DNA from: Mesorhizobium qingshengii | Lineage (GTDB): Bacteria > Pseudomonadota > Alphaproteobacteria > Rhizobiales > Rhizobiaceae | DNA: 64,000 nt | Direction: 5' to 3' | Assembly (NCBI RefSeq): GCF_900103325.1 | Contig: NZ_FMXM01000013.1 | Span: 124,001 to 188,000, forward strand | Shown: piece by piece, positions 52,394 to 61,260 of the stretch | Position numbering within the stretch: position 1 is the first letter of the stretch | Layout of the letters: every line of letters begins with the position of its first letter | Made by a program: the position numbers and the translations under genes | Notes under the pieces: generated by a model | Databases searched by the model: none | Told to the model about the DNA's origin: nothing | What the model saw: only the letters and a program-made list of their open reading frames with translations

Positions 52394-53931
52394 CAAGCGT
52401 CTCGCGGACGGTGCAGGACTACCGACAATTTCTGGAAGAAGGCGTCGAGCCTCGATTCTATCGGAGCGAACGCCTGCTGCGGCGACTGGCCGGCCGACAT
52501 TCGCGCCGAGACGCCGATCACATCGGGAGCCGAGGCGGCAACGCGCAGCACCGTGCGCGAACCCAGACGCACGGCTTGCCCGACATGGCAGATCGGACCG
52601 CCATTGAGACCGCGCATCGACAGCTGAATGGTCTGGCATTCCTCGAACGCCGCGAAAGCGCCGGCGCGGTTGGTAACGGTCAACGGGACCATGGCGCGTG
52701 AACCAAGATGGTCGCCTTCATCGTCCTGATGCAGTGAGATGCCTTTCACGGCGTCGATGCGAGACCGCACCAGGCGGACAAACTCTTCCTTGACGAGGCT
52801 TTGCCGGGCCTCGTCGATCGCGGCATAGCGGTCGAGATGGGCGAGCGCCGCGACCCAGCGCAAACCCAGCCCCAGATTCAATTCCGACTTGAACGCGAAG
52901 CTCATCCGTTGGCGAACGGCCGCCGGCCAGTCTTGCGCCGCGGTGTATTCCGCCAGGCCTGCCGGGATATCGGACCTCGCGGCGAGCTCCTCGGCCAATG
53001 CCGGGGGGATGAGAAGCGCGCCGGAAAAGGGCGGGCCGGCGATGAACTTGGAGCCGGTCAAGGCCACCACGAAGCCATCCGCCAGATCCTGCCCCAGCCG
53101 CGAGATCGAGCCACGGAACTGGCAGGCATCGACGATGACCCGCACCCGTCCGGGGGCAAGCGCCGCGACATGGCGCGCGGCCTGCCGCGTTACCGCCGGC
53201 AAACCGGTTTTCGACGCATCGAGCACGTGGACGAGGACATCGCGATCCCGCCTCAATTCCAGCTCGACGGTGGCGATGATCTCGGCGTCGATTTCGTGCT
53301 GATGGCGAGGCTCGCCCGTCTCGTTGCGGATGGCGATCGTGCGCACTTCGATACGGTCCGGCGGCAGGCCGTCAAGCGGCGCACCAGCCTCCACGGCGTT
53401 GCCGAGTGCGGTCAGATCCGAGTAATGGCACCCCGCCGCCGCGCGTGGCACGCCATTTCCCGTTTCGTCAGGCGCGACAAGCACATTGGTCAGGGGCCGC
53501 CTGGAGACACCGGCAACCATGCAGAGCGCGAGAAGCTCCGCATCCGTTCCGGAGGCCGCGAGAACGATTTGCGCGCCCGCGCAGCCAAGATTGCCGGCAA
53601 TCCGGTCGCGAATGTCGGCGAACCATTCATCAGTCGCGACAGGGGAAGGCGAAGCGATATCCATGAGGCGCGCCAGCTCGATCCCGGCCGCCTGAAAACC
53701 CTCGCGCGAGATGTTGCTTGCCGTTGTCGACGAGAACGAGATCTCGTCGTCCGCCGGGGTTGCGCGCGTTCCATAGCGATTGCGGCGCGTGATCGCATCC
53801 GGCCAGATGCGCCTGTCGCCGCCTGTCCCGAGCAGGAAGGAAACGGAGGCCGGGGAACGGTGGTCCAGGCCCTCCGTTTCCGGAGCCGGGTTCGCCAGCA
53901 CCTGCAGGATCTCGCGCTGAGTTGCAGGCAT
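52393..53931 (-). CDS. PLP-dependent class V-like enzyme
   Basis: A 512-residue fold-type I PLP enzyme unlike its neighbour. Segments include ISFSSTTASNISREGFQAAG near the N-terminus, the cofactor Asp268 in VIVDACQFR and Lys295 in ALTGSKFIAGPPFSG. The pattern resembles class V aminotransferases, cysteine desulfurases and related lyases. The start at 53931 has CGGAGA upstream; a further ATG at 53982 overlaps the preceding gene. I cannot name the reaction. Confidence 0.8.
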   Translation of the reverse strand: MPATQREILQVLANPAPETEGLDHRSPASVSFLLGTGGDRRIWPDAITRRNRYGTRATPADDEISFSSTTASNISREGFQAAGIELARLMDIASPSPVATDEWFADIRDRIAGNLGCAGAQIVLAASGTDAELLALCMVAGVSRRPLTNVLVAPDETGNGVPRAAAGCHYSDLTALGNAVEAGAPLDGLPPDRIEVRTIAIRNETGEPRHQHEIDAEIIATVELELRRDRDVLVHVLDASKTGLPAVTRQAARHVAALAPGRVRVIVDACQFRGSISRLGQDLADGFVVALTGSKFIAGPPFSGALLIPPALAEELAARSDIPAGLAEYTAAQDWPAAVRQRMSFAFKSELNLGLGLRWVAALAHLDRYAAIDEARQSLVKEEFVRLVRSRIDAVKGISLHQDDEGDHLGSRAMVPLTVTNRAGAFAAFEECQTIQLSMRGLNGGPICHVGQAVRLGSRTVLRVAASAPDVIGVSARMSAGQSPQQAFAPIESRLDAFFQKLSVVLHRPRDA

Positions 53932-53968
53932 GATGGTCTCCGTGTTCAGGGCTGCGGTAGCGAAGCGA

Positions 53969-55678
53969 TCAAAGCGGTTCATTGGCCGCCACGGCACCGG
54001 CCAAGTAGGAGATCTGGACATCATGGCTGATCAGCGGTTGCAGATCGCTGGCCCGCTGCGTGAATTCCAACCCGCACCGGTCGACATAGGCACGATCGAC
54101 GCGTTCGCAGAAACCTGGATCGATGATCTTCTCGCCATCCCAGAAAACGGCATGGCCCGTGTTGGGAACGGTCGGCGACACCACGCCTATGATCGCGGGC
54201 TTGGCCCACAGCATGTAGATGCTGCTCAGGAGGACGAAGCCGCATTTGTTGGCAACGCCGCGCATGATCGAATGGCTCATCGGACCGCCGAGCGGATAGG
54301 CCGCATCGCAGCCTCGCGCGATGCCCTCGATCTCCTCGTAGGTTCGGCCCGTGAGCATCGCCAGGGCACAGACCAGGCAGTCGTCATGGGTTCTCTGGTA
54401 GACGGCCGGTTTTCCCGTATGGGCGCATTCGGTCGTCGGCGCCGGCAGCATCCGCGCCACGCGCCGCGCCAGCGCGTTTTCGAATGCCACGAAGAGCTTG
54501 TGCATGGCGCCCTTCTTGTAGGGAAAGATGCTCTCCCAATCCATGGAATGGACGATCATCGCCACATCCGCCTCGAACACCAGCAGGCGGCCGTCGGCGA
54601 GTTCGGCGCAATCGATGGCGAAGTAGTCCAGCCCGAGACGTCGATGAAGCGCATCGAAGGAACGCGCGTGGCGCACCGCGAAGTCACTGTCGAAATTGGC
54701 CATCCACAACGCTTCCTCGGCACGCCTGTCTTCGTGCTGGGTCATGCCGGCATTGAGATAATGGACCATCCAGTGCTCGGAAACCGCGAGATGGCTGGCA
54801 TAGGGTCGCCCGTTGATGAAGGCGACGCGCTGCTTGCGGAATTTGCCGTCGGCCCCGCTGTAGTCGATGAAGGGCGTGACATAGAATTCGGTCTCGGCGT
54901 GCGAATTCAGATAGGCCGAAAGCTCCGCTCGCGTGGCGATCTTCTCCATTCCCTTGCCGGCATGCGTGCCGAGCGGGCGGACAATCACCGGAAACGCATT
55001 CGCCACGAGCAGTGCGCCGACCTCGATGTCCCCGGACGCCAGTTTCTCGAGCACGGCCCGACCAACGCGCGCGGCGGCAGGCGCAAGGATCGAGGGTTCG
55101 TCCTTCAGAGCCTCCGCGACGCCGTCCCTGGACAGCGCCATGATGAGGCGCGGCGCGTTGTTCATGATCGGACCGGCCCAGTCGCGCAACAGCCGGTCGA
55201 GGTTTGCCAGCACGGCCAGATTTTCGGCGGATTCGCCGACAGCCACGAAGGCGACGTCGTGTTCGGGAACATCCCCAAGGTCCGCCGTGTCGGCGTCGAC
55301 ATAGTAGAGCAGCAGGTTCGCGTCGGAGTTCTCGAGCAGGAATTCGATCGGCGTGTTGGCCATGAAGTCGCCGGCCGTCATGAACACAAGGACGTTCGGT
55401 CCCGTGCCGCGTCCATTGCGTATCAGATACTTGCGGCTGATCTCGAGCGCGGCCTTCTGGCTGAGCGCCGCCTTGTCTTCCTCGCCGATCGCATGAAGCA
55501 GGATCGACACATCCAGAAACGCCGCAGCATCGGTGATATCGGCCGAAATGCGCCCGAACAGCGTGTCCCACAAGGGAGAAATATCGCGCCCCTCGAAGAC
55601 GGCCCGCACGATGGGCGCCTTGCCCATGATGAGATTCGGTTCGTCGAGGGCCTCGATTTGAACTGCCGCGCTTTTCAA
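53969..55678 (-). CDS. ATP-grasp protein fused to a C39-type cysteine peptidase domain
   Basis: A 569-residue fusion. Residues about 30-90 look helical (TPR-like), and 95-200 form a pre-ATP-grasp region. Residues 200-400 are ATP-grasp: VIVRPLGTHAGKGMEKI, a second lobe at FINGRPYASHLAVSEHW, and FEADVAMIVH where Asp replaces the usual Asn of the metal site. Residues 420-560 are a C39-like peptidase with Gln428, Cys434 (QRTHDDCLVC), His509 (NTGHAVFWDG) and Asp520 (IIDPG). ATP-grasp enzymes make amide or peptide bonds. The start is a TTG at 55678; ribosome site modest. First gene of the operon. Confidence 0.85.
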   Translation of the reverse strand: MKSAAVQIEALDEPNLIMGKAPIVRAVFEGRDISPLWDTLFGRISADITDAAAFLDVSILLHAIGEEDKAALSQKAALEISRKYLIRNGRGTGPNVLVFMTAGDFMANTPIEFLLENSDANLLLYYVDADTADLGDVPEHDVAFVAVGESAENLAVLANLDRLLRDWAGPIMNNAPRLIMALSRDGVAEALKDEPSILAPAAARVGRAVLEKLASGDIEVGALLVANAFPVIVRPLGTHAGKGMEKIATRAELSAYLNSHAETEFYVTPFIDYSGADGKFRKQRVAFINGRPYASHLAVSEHWMVHYLNAGMTQHEDRRAEEALWMANFDSDFAVRHARSFDALHRRLGLDYFAIDCAELADGRLLVFEADVAMIVHSMDWESIFPYKKGAMHKLFVAFENALARRVARMLPAPTTECAHTGKPAVYQRTHDDCLVCALAMLTGRTYEEIEGIARGCDAAYPLGGPMSHSIMRGVANKCGFVLLSSIYMLWAKPAIIGVVSPTVPNTGHAVFWDGEKIIDPGFCERVDRAYVDRCGLEFTQRASDLQPLISHDVQISYLAGAVAANEPL

Positions 55679-55898
55679 GCCCTCAAGCCTTCCGTCACGC
55701 GGTGGTTACGGCCGGTTCAGCCTCCACGCCGCTTGCACGATGTGCGGCTCCACTCTGGCTCCCGGCGCTTGTGCGAGCCTTGTGGCGTCCTGATGCGCAG
55801 GTCGGAAGACTTGCTGCTGGGGATCACAGGCGCAGGTGCGGATCGGACTTCGGGTGGCTTCGGTGGTTTCGCGGGCGCGGAAGCCTATGCCACTTCCT
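55679..55898. other. Operon leader with a candidate short peptide frame
   Basis: The 220-base leader between tetR and the ATP-grasp gene. On the plus strand a 55-codon frame from ATG 55793 to 55960 encodes a Gly/Phe/Ala-rich stretch (TSGGFGGFAGAEAYATSF). No ribosome site precedes it and it runs into the tetR gene, so I do not call it a gene. On the operon strand there is no ATG-started peptide. Confidence 0.25.
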
Positions 55899-56528
55899 TC
55901 ACTCGCCGCTCTTCGCCCCCTTCCCCGCCCCGAACCTCAACCCGTCCATCAAGAGCTTGACCAGCCGGCGCGAGCGGTCGCGCCATTCCGGGGTATCAGG
56001 CGCAGAGTAGATGCCGGACAGCGCGTGCAGCACGTCGGAGGCGTCGACGTCGCTGCGGATGGTGCCGTCGGCCACTGCTGCGTCAACCAGTTGCCGCAGG
56101 GCCTGCGACACCCTTCCCGACGTGTCGGAAAACAGCGTCGAATTGGTGGTGAGCAAGATGCGCAGGCTGGTTGCCAGCCCGCGCTTGGTGGCGATGTAGT
56201 CGACGAAGCGCTGCATCCACTGTTCCAGCGCGACATCGGACGGATGTTTTTCGGCGAGCTCGCCGGCGGCCGCGCACAGCGCCTCCACCTCACGGCGGTA
56301 GACCACCTCGACCAGATGCTCGCGCGTCGGAAAATGCCGGTAGAGCGTGCCGATGCCGACGCCGGCGCGGCGCGCGACCTCTTCCAGCGAGGCATCGATG
56401 CCGCGCTCGGCAAAGACGATCGCGGCCACCTCGACCAGCCGGTCGCGGTTGCGCTGCGCATCGGCGCGCAGCCGCTTGGCGTCCGCGGCATCGGTCTTCC
56501 GTTCAGCGCTGGACGGCTCTGCGGCCAA
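55899..56528 (-). CDS. TetR/AcrR-family repressor
   Basis: A 209-residue regulator. The N-terminal HTH reads VEVAAIVFAERGIDASLEEV then RRAGVGIGTLYRHFPTREHL, followed by a helical ligand domain of the SetR/AcrR type. The start is a TTG with GGAG 7 nt upstream. A perfect 14-bp palindrome at 56590-56603 lies in its promoter. The divergent molybdenum hydroxylase operon is its likely target; control of the downstream ATP-grasp operon is also possible. Confidence 0.9.
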   Translation of the reverse strand: MAAEPSSAERKTDAADAKRLRADAQRNRDRLVEVAAIVFAERGIDASLEEVARRAGVGIGTLYRHFPTREHLVEVVYRREVEALCAAAGELAEKHPSDVALEQWMQRFVDYIATKRGLATSLRILLTTNSTLFSDTSGRVSQALRQLVDAAVADGTIRSDVDASDVLHALSGIYSAPDTPEWRDRSRRLVKLLMDGLRFGAGKGAKSGE

Positions 56529-56589
56529 TTTCTTTCTCCACGTCGTGTCGAGGGCTTGAACCCAGCCGGGTCAGCCCCCACGTAATAAA

Positions 56590-56603
56590 CGGAGGCGCCT
56601 CCG
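56590..56603. promoter_or_regulatory. TetR operator palindrome
   Basis: CGGAGGC-GCCTCCG, a perfect palindrome with AT-rich flanks (TAAA to its left, ATTTA to its right), between tetR and the divergent oxidoreductase operon. This form is common for rhizobial TetR repressors. Confidence 0.7.
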
Positions 56604-56817
56604 ATTTAGTGGAGCACCTTTATCATATAATCAGGGGAACCGGTATGTCACGTCTTTCAAACCTGCAAGCCGACATCTCCCCTGCCCGCCTGTCTCACGC
56701 GAGATTCGCTGTCATCTCCACTTCCGCCAGTACCTGACCATAAGGGTACCTTGCCCTTCGCCGGCAAGGCACCAGTTCCCTTCCCATCCGCGTCAAGCAA
56801 ACTGGAGCCAGACGCCC

Positions 56818-57315
56818 ATGACCAGCCTTCCCATCACGCTCACCATCAACGGACACCGACACGAACTGGAGGTCGATCCACGCGTAACCCTGCTCGACCT
56901 GCTGCGCGAGCGGCTTGATCTCACCGGCACCAAGAAGGGCTGCGACCGCGGCCAGTGCGGCGCCTGCACGGTGCTGGTTGACGGCAAGCGCATCAACTCC
57001 TGCCTGGCGCTGGCGGTCAGCCAGGACGGCGCCAATGTCATGACCATCGAAGGTGTCGCCCGTGGTGAAGAGCTGCATCCGGTGCAGGCCGCCTTCATCG
57101 CCCATGACGGCTTCCAATGCGGGTTCTGCACACCCGGCCAGATCATGAGCACGCTCGGCCTGATTGCCGAAGGACAGGCCGGCGACGATCCCGAACGCAT
57201 CCGCGAGGGGCTGAGCGGCAACATATGTCGCTGCGCGGCCTATGGCGGCATCGTCGAGGCCGTCCTGGAAGCCCAGCAACAGCTTGCCCAAGCCGACCGG
57301 AGGACCGCGGCATGA
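56818..57315 (+). CDS. Molybdenum hydroxylase [2Fe-2S] subunit (PaoA/YagT-like)
   Basis: A 165-residue electron-transfer subunit. The plant-type cluster site is KKGCDRGQCGACTVLVDGK plus Cys62 (NSCLAL), and the second cluster is FQCGFCTPGQ with GNICRCAAYG. It passes electrons from the molybdenum subunit to FAD. No Tat signal is seen, unlike E. coli PaoA. GGAG lies 10 nt before the ATG. First gene of the triad; its stop overlaps the next ATG. Confidence 0.95.
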   Translation: MTSLPITLTINGHRHELEVDPRVTLLDLLRERLDLTGTKKGCDRGQCGACTVLVDGKRINSCLALAVSQDGANVMTIEGVARGEELHPVQAAFIAHDGFQCGFCTPGQIMSTLGLIAEGQAGDDPERIREGLSGNICRCAAYGGIVEAVLEAQQQLAQADRRTAA

Positions 57316-58370
57316 GAGACTTCGACTACATCCGGCCCGCCACCATCCCCGACGCCATCGCGGCGGCGGCCGAGCCGGGTTCGGCCTATCTCGCCGGCGG
57401 CACCAATCTGCTCGACCTCATGAAAGGTGGCGTCACCAGCCCCGAACGCATCGTCGACATCTCGCGGCTGCCGGAGCTCAACCGCATCGAACGTCTCGAC
57501 GATGGCGGCCTGCGCATCGGCGCGCTGGTGCGCAACGCCGATCTCGCCCACGACGCGGCGTTCGCCAGGACCTATCCGGCGGTGGCGGAAGCGCTGCTGT
57601 CGGGCGCCTCGGCGCAGCTCCGCAACGCCGCCACCGTCGGCGGCAATCTCCTGCAGCGCACGCGCTGCAGCTATTTTTACGACACCGCCAGCGCCTGCAA
57701 CAAGCGCGAGCCCAGCGCCGGCTGCGCGGCACTTGGGGGCGAAAACCGCCTGCACGCCGTGCTTGGCTGGAGCGATGCCTGCATCGCCACCCATCCGTCG
57801 GACTTCTGCGTGCCGCTGGTGGCGCTCGACGCCGTGGTCGAGATCGAGGGCAAGGCGGGCCGGCGCCACGTCACGCTGGCGGAATTCCACCGGCTTCCGG
57901 GCGACACGCCGCAGCGGGAGAACGCGCTGGAACCCGGCGACCTGATCGTGGCGGTGCGGCTGCCGGCGGAGGCTGCCTCCTTCGCCGCCAATGCCCGTTA
58001 CCTGAAAGTGCGCGAACGCACCTCCTATGCCTTCGCGGTCGTCTCGGCCGCCGCGGCACTTGTCGTCGACGGCGGCAAGATCCGCGCCGCAAGGCTGGCA
58101 TTGGGTGGCGTCGCGGCCAAGCCATGGCGGTCGCGGTCGGCGGAAGCCGTCCTGCTCGGCGCCGGTGCGAACGAGGCGAACTTCATTCGTGCTGCCGATG
58201 CCGCTTTGGCCGACGCCAGTCCCTCCGGCGACAATGCTTTCAAGATCGAGCTTGCCCGCCGCATCGTGGTCAGGGCGCTGATGTCCGCGCAGGCTGGAAC
58301 GCCCGAGCGGCTGCCGGCCCTTCCTGCCTCCCCGTTCTCGAACATTCCCGGAGCGCGCCATGACGCTTGA
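57312..58370 (+). CDS. Molybdenum hydroxylase FAD subunit (PaoB/YagS-like)
   Basis: A 352-residue FAD-binding subunit. FAD words are YLAGGTNLLDLMKGG and ATVGGNLLQRTRC. The insertion SACNKREPSAGC (with the earlier RTRC) supplies Cys residues that in PaoB bind an extra [4Fe-4S] cluster. ATGA overlap with the Fe-S gene; 11-bp overlap with the next gene. Part of one enzyme complex. Confidence 0.93.
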   Translation: MRDFDYIRPATIPDAIAAAAEPGSAYLAGGTNLLDLMKGGVTSPERIVDISRLPELNRIERLDDGGLRIGALVRNADLAHDAAFARTYPAVAEALLSGASAQLRNAATVGGNLLQRTRCSYFYDTASACNKREPSAGCAALGGENRLHAVLGWSDACIATHPSDFCVPLVALDAVVEIEGKAGRRHVTLAEFHRLPGDTPQRENALEPGDLIVAVRLPAEAASFAANARYLKVRERTSYAFAVVSAAAALVVDGGKIRAARLALGGVAAKPWRSRSAEAVLLGAGANEANFIRAADAALADASPSGDNAFKIELARRIVVRALMSAQAGTPERLPALPASPFSNIPGARHDA

Positions 58371-60618
58371 ACTCAGCCTCAACCAGCAACCCGCCCATGC
58401 CCGGCAGGGCTCCAGCATCGGCCAGCCGCTGACCCGTCGCGATGGCTTCCTCAAGGTCACTGGTGCGGCCCGCTACGCCGCCGACAACCATCCGCCCGGC
58501 ATGCTCCATGCCGTGTTGGCCGTCAGCAGCATCACGCGCGGCCGCGTCGCCTCGCTGGATATCGAGGCGGCCAAGGCGCATGCGGGCGTGGTCGAGGTGA
58601 TGACGCCCAGGAACCGGCCGGCGCTCGCCGCCGATCCGGATGCCAAGGACCATCCCTTCATGTTCCGGCTCGACCTGCTGCAGAACGATCAGGTCCGCTA
58701 CCCCAACCAGACCATCGCCGTTGTGATCGCCGAGACGCTTGAAGCGGCGACCGAAGGGGCGGCGCTGCTGTCGCCGCGCTATGAAGCGCTGCCGGCGCGC
58801 GTCGGTCTCGACGACGCCGAAAGCTTCGTGCCGCGTGGTGTCGGCGTCGGCGGTCCGGCGGTGCAGCACAAGGGCGATATCGAGGCCGGCCTCAAATCGG
58901 CAAGGACGCGGATCGAGGCGACCTACGAGACACCGGCCCAGTACCACAACGCCATGGAGCCGCATGCGATCGTCGCCGCCTGGGATGGCGACAGACTGTC
59001 GATCGACACGCCGAGCCAGGGCCTGGCCATGGCGCAGGGCCGCATCGCCGGCCTGTTCGGCATCGCGCCGCAAAACATCCACATCCGCAGCCCCTTCCTC
59101 GGCGGCGGCTTCGGTTCGAAAGGCATGATTTCCGGGCCGCAGGTGCTAGGCATCCTGGCGGCGCGGCTGGTCGGCCGTCCGGTCAAGCTGGTGCTGCGGC
59201 GCGAGCAGATGTACGGGCCGGTCGGCCATCGCGCGCCGACGCGCCAGACCTTGCGCATGGGCATGGATGGCGAGGGGCGGCTGACCGCCATCCACCATCA
59301 CGCCAAGACCGCGTCGAGCACGTTCGACGATTTCTTCGAACCGGCGGCGGACGCCTCGCACACGCTTTATGCCAGCCCCGCCATCACCACGTCGCACGAG
59401 GCCGTGCGGCTCGACACCGGTACGCCGCTGTTCATGCGGGCGCCCGGCGAAGCCACCGGCTCGATCGCGCTGGAGAGCGCCATCGATGAGGCGGCTCACG
59501 CCTGCGGCATGGACCCGCTGGAATTCCGGCTGAGGAACCATGCCGAGGTCGAGCCGATGACCGGCAAACCGTTTTCCTCCAAGGCGCTGCGCGAATGCTA
59601 CAGCCAAGCCGCTAAGGCATTCGGCTGGGCGAGCCGCCCGCTTCAGCCCCGGTTGATGCGCGACGCCGACGGTTTCCTCACCGGCTGGGGTATGGGCACG
59701 GCGACCTTCCCCGCCATCATGTTCCAGGCCGAGGCGCGTGCCGTGCTGAAGGCCGATGGCAGCGGCCTGATGGAGACTGGCGCGCAGGACATGGGGCAAG
59801 GCGCCTGGACCGCCTTCGCGCAGATCGCCGCAGACGGACTGGGGCTCGACATCGAACAGGTCGATTTCAGGGCCGGCAGCTCCGACCTGCCCAATGCGGG
59901 CATTGCCGGTGGCTCCGGCCACACGGCGACAGCCGGCATGGCGATCCACAATGCGGGTGCCGCCGTCATCGCCAGGCTCGCCGATCTCGCCACCGGCAAC
60001 GAGGCCTCGCCGCTGTTCGGCGCCGGCAACGAAGGCGTGCTGGCACGCGGCGGCCGCCTGTACCGGCGCGACGATGAAAGCCGCAGTGAAAGCTATGCCG
60101 AGATTCTTGCGCGCGCCGGCCTCACCGAGATCGAAGGCCACGGCAAGGGCGCTCCGGACCCGGCGTCCCAGGAGACCTACGCCAAGCACGCGCATGGCGC
60201 CGTCTTCGCCGAGGTGAAGGTCGATCCCGATTTCGGGCAGATCCGCGTCACCAGGCTGGTCGGCGCGTTCGCCGCCGGACGGGTCATCAATCCGCGGCTG
60301 GTGCGCAGCCAGTATTATGGCGGCATGATCTGGGGCGTCTCCTTCGCGCTGCACGAGGAAGCCATCACCGACCGGCGCTCGGGCCGGATCCAGAACGCCA
60401 ACCTCGCCGAATACCATGTCCCGGTGAATGCCGACGTGCCGTCGGTCGAGGCACTGCTGGTCCACGAGGACGACCCTTACGTCAACGCGCTCGGCATCAA
60501 GGGTGTTGGCGAAATAGGCATCACCGGTACCGCCGGCGCGGTTGCCAATGCGGTCTGGCACGCAACCGGCGTGCGGCCCCGGCGCTTTCCGATCCGCATC
60601 GAGGACCTGCTGGTCTGA
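58360..60618 (+). CDS. Molybdenum hydroxylase catalytic (Moco) subunit (PaoC/YagR-like)
   Basis: A 752-residue catalytic subunit of the xanthine dehydrogenase family. Cofactor motifs are FLGGGFGSKG, MRAPGEATGS and GAQDMGQGAWT; the catalytic Glu lies in the terminal GVGEIGITG. It oxidises an aldehyde or N-heterocycle using water. Active-site substrate residues cannot be matched to one substrate with certainty. GGAG precedes the ATG. Confidence 0.94.
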   Translation: MTLELSLNQQPAHARQGSSIGQPLTRRDGFLKVTGAARYAADNHPPGMLHAVLAVSSITRGRVASLDIEAAKAHAGVVEVMTPRNRPALAADPDAKDHPFMFRLDLLQNDQVRYPNQTIAVVIAETLEAATEGAALLSPRYEALPARVGLDDAESFVPRGVGVGGPAVQHKGDIEAGLKSARTRIEATYETPAQYHNAMEPHAIVAAWDGDRLSIDTPSQGLAMAQGRIAGLFGIAPQNIHIRSPFLGGGFGSKGMISGPQVLGILAARLVGRPVKLVLRREQMYGPVGHRAPTRQTLRMGMDGEGRLTAIHHHAKTASSTFDDFFEPAADASHTLYASPAITTSHEAVRLDTGTPLFMRAPGEATGSIALESAIDEAAHACGMDPLEFRLRNHAEVEPMTGKPFSSKALRECYSQAAKAFGWASRPLQPRLMRDADGFLTGWGMGTATFPAIMFQAEARAVLKADGSGLMETGAQDMGQGAWTAFAQIAADGLGLDIEQVDFRAGSSDLPNAGIAGGSGHTATAGMAIHNAGAAVIARLADLATGNEASPLFGAGNEGVLARGGRLYRRDDESRSESYAEILARAGLTEIEGHGKGAPDPASQETYAKHAHGAVFAEVKVDPDFGQIRVTRLVGAFAAGRVINPRLVRSQYYGGMIWGVSFALHEEAITDRRSGRIQNANLAEYHVPVNADVPSVEALLVHEDDPYVNALGIKGVGEIGITGTAGAVANAVWHATGVRPRRFPIRIEDLLV

Positions 60619-60780
60619 GGGAGACCGCGTAACAACCGGAAGGCCAGGGCCTGGCTTCCCGAACGACGAACGCCCGGAGCGAAAGCGACGGGCGGCCGGA
60701 CAGCTGGCGCTAGACCGCCGGCTGCCCCTGCCCAAAACAGATCAATTCCACCAGCGTCAAGCAACTGGAGCCAGACGCCC

Positions 60781-61260
60781 ATGACGAAAACGACAATCCC
60801 TATTCATCTCGACATCAATGGCCAGCATCACGAACTGCAGCTGGAACCGCGCGTCACTTTGCTCGACGCCTTGCGCGACCGGCTCGCCCCCACCGGCACC
60901 AAGAAGGGCTGCGACCACGGCCAGTGCGGCGCCTGCACCGTGCATGTCGACGGCGAGCGCGTGCTGGCTTGCCTGACGCTGGCCGCTCAGGCTCAGGGCC
61001 GCGCCATCACCACCATAGAGGGGCTTGCACGGGAGGGCGAACTGCATCCCGTGCAGGCTGCCTTCCTCGAGCAGGACGCCTTCCAGTGCGGCTACTGCAC
61101 ATCAGGCCAGATCATGTCGGCGGTGGCCTGCATCCGCGAGGGCCATGCCGGCTCCGATGACGAAATCCGCGAATACATGGCCGGCAATCTCTGCCGTTGC
61201 GGCGCCTATCCGCACATTGTCGCCGCTGTCCGGCAGGCAGCTCTGGAGGTCGCATCATGA
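60781..61260 (+). CDS. Second molybdenum hydroxylase [2Fe-2S] subunit
   Basis: A 159-residue paralogue of the first small subunit. It keeps all eight cluster Cys: CDHGQCGACTVHVDG, ACLTL, FQCGYCTSGQ and NLCRCGAYP. Its leader (60755-60783) repeats the first operon's leader (56791-56820) nearly exactly, so the two operons arose by tandem duplication. ATGA overlap with the next gene. Confidence 0.95.
   Translation: MTKTTIPIHLDINGQHHELQLEPRVTLLDALRDRLAPTGTKKGCDHGQCGACTVHVDGERVLACLTLAAQAQGRAITTIEGLAREGELHPVQAAFLEQDAFQCGYCTSGQIMSAVACIREGHAGSDDEIREYMAGNLCRCGAYPHIVAAVRQAALEVAS

Noticed and set aside
53930..55960. 676-codon plus-strand open frame
   Set aside because: Antisense shadow of the ATP-grasp/C39 gene in GC-rich DNA; only its last 55 codons lie in noncoding leader and are discussed separately.
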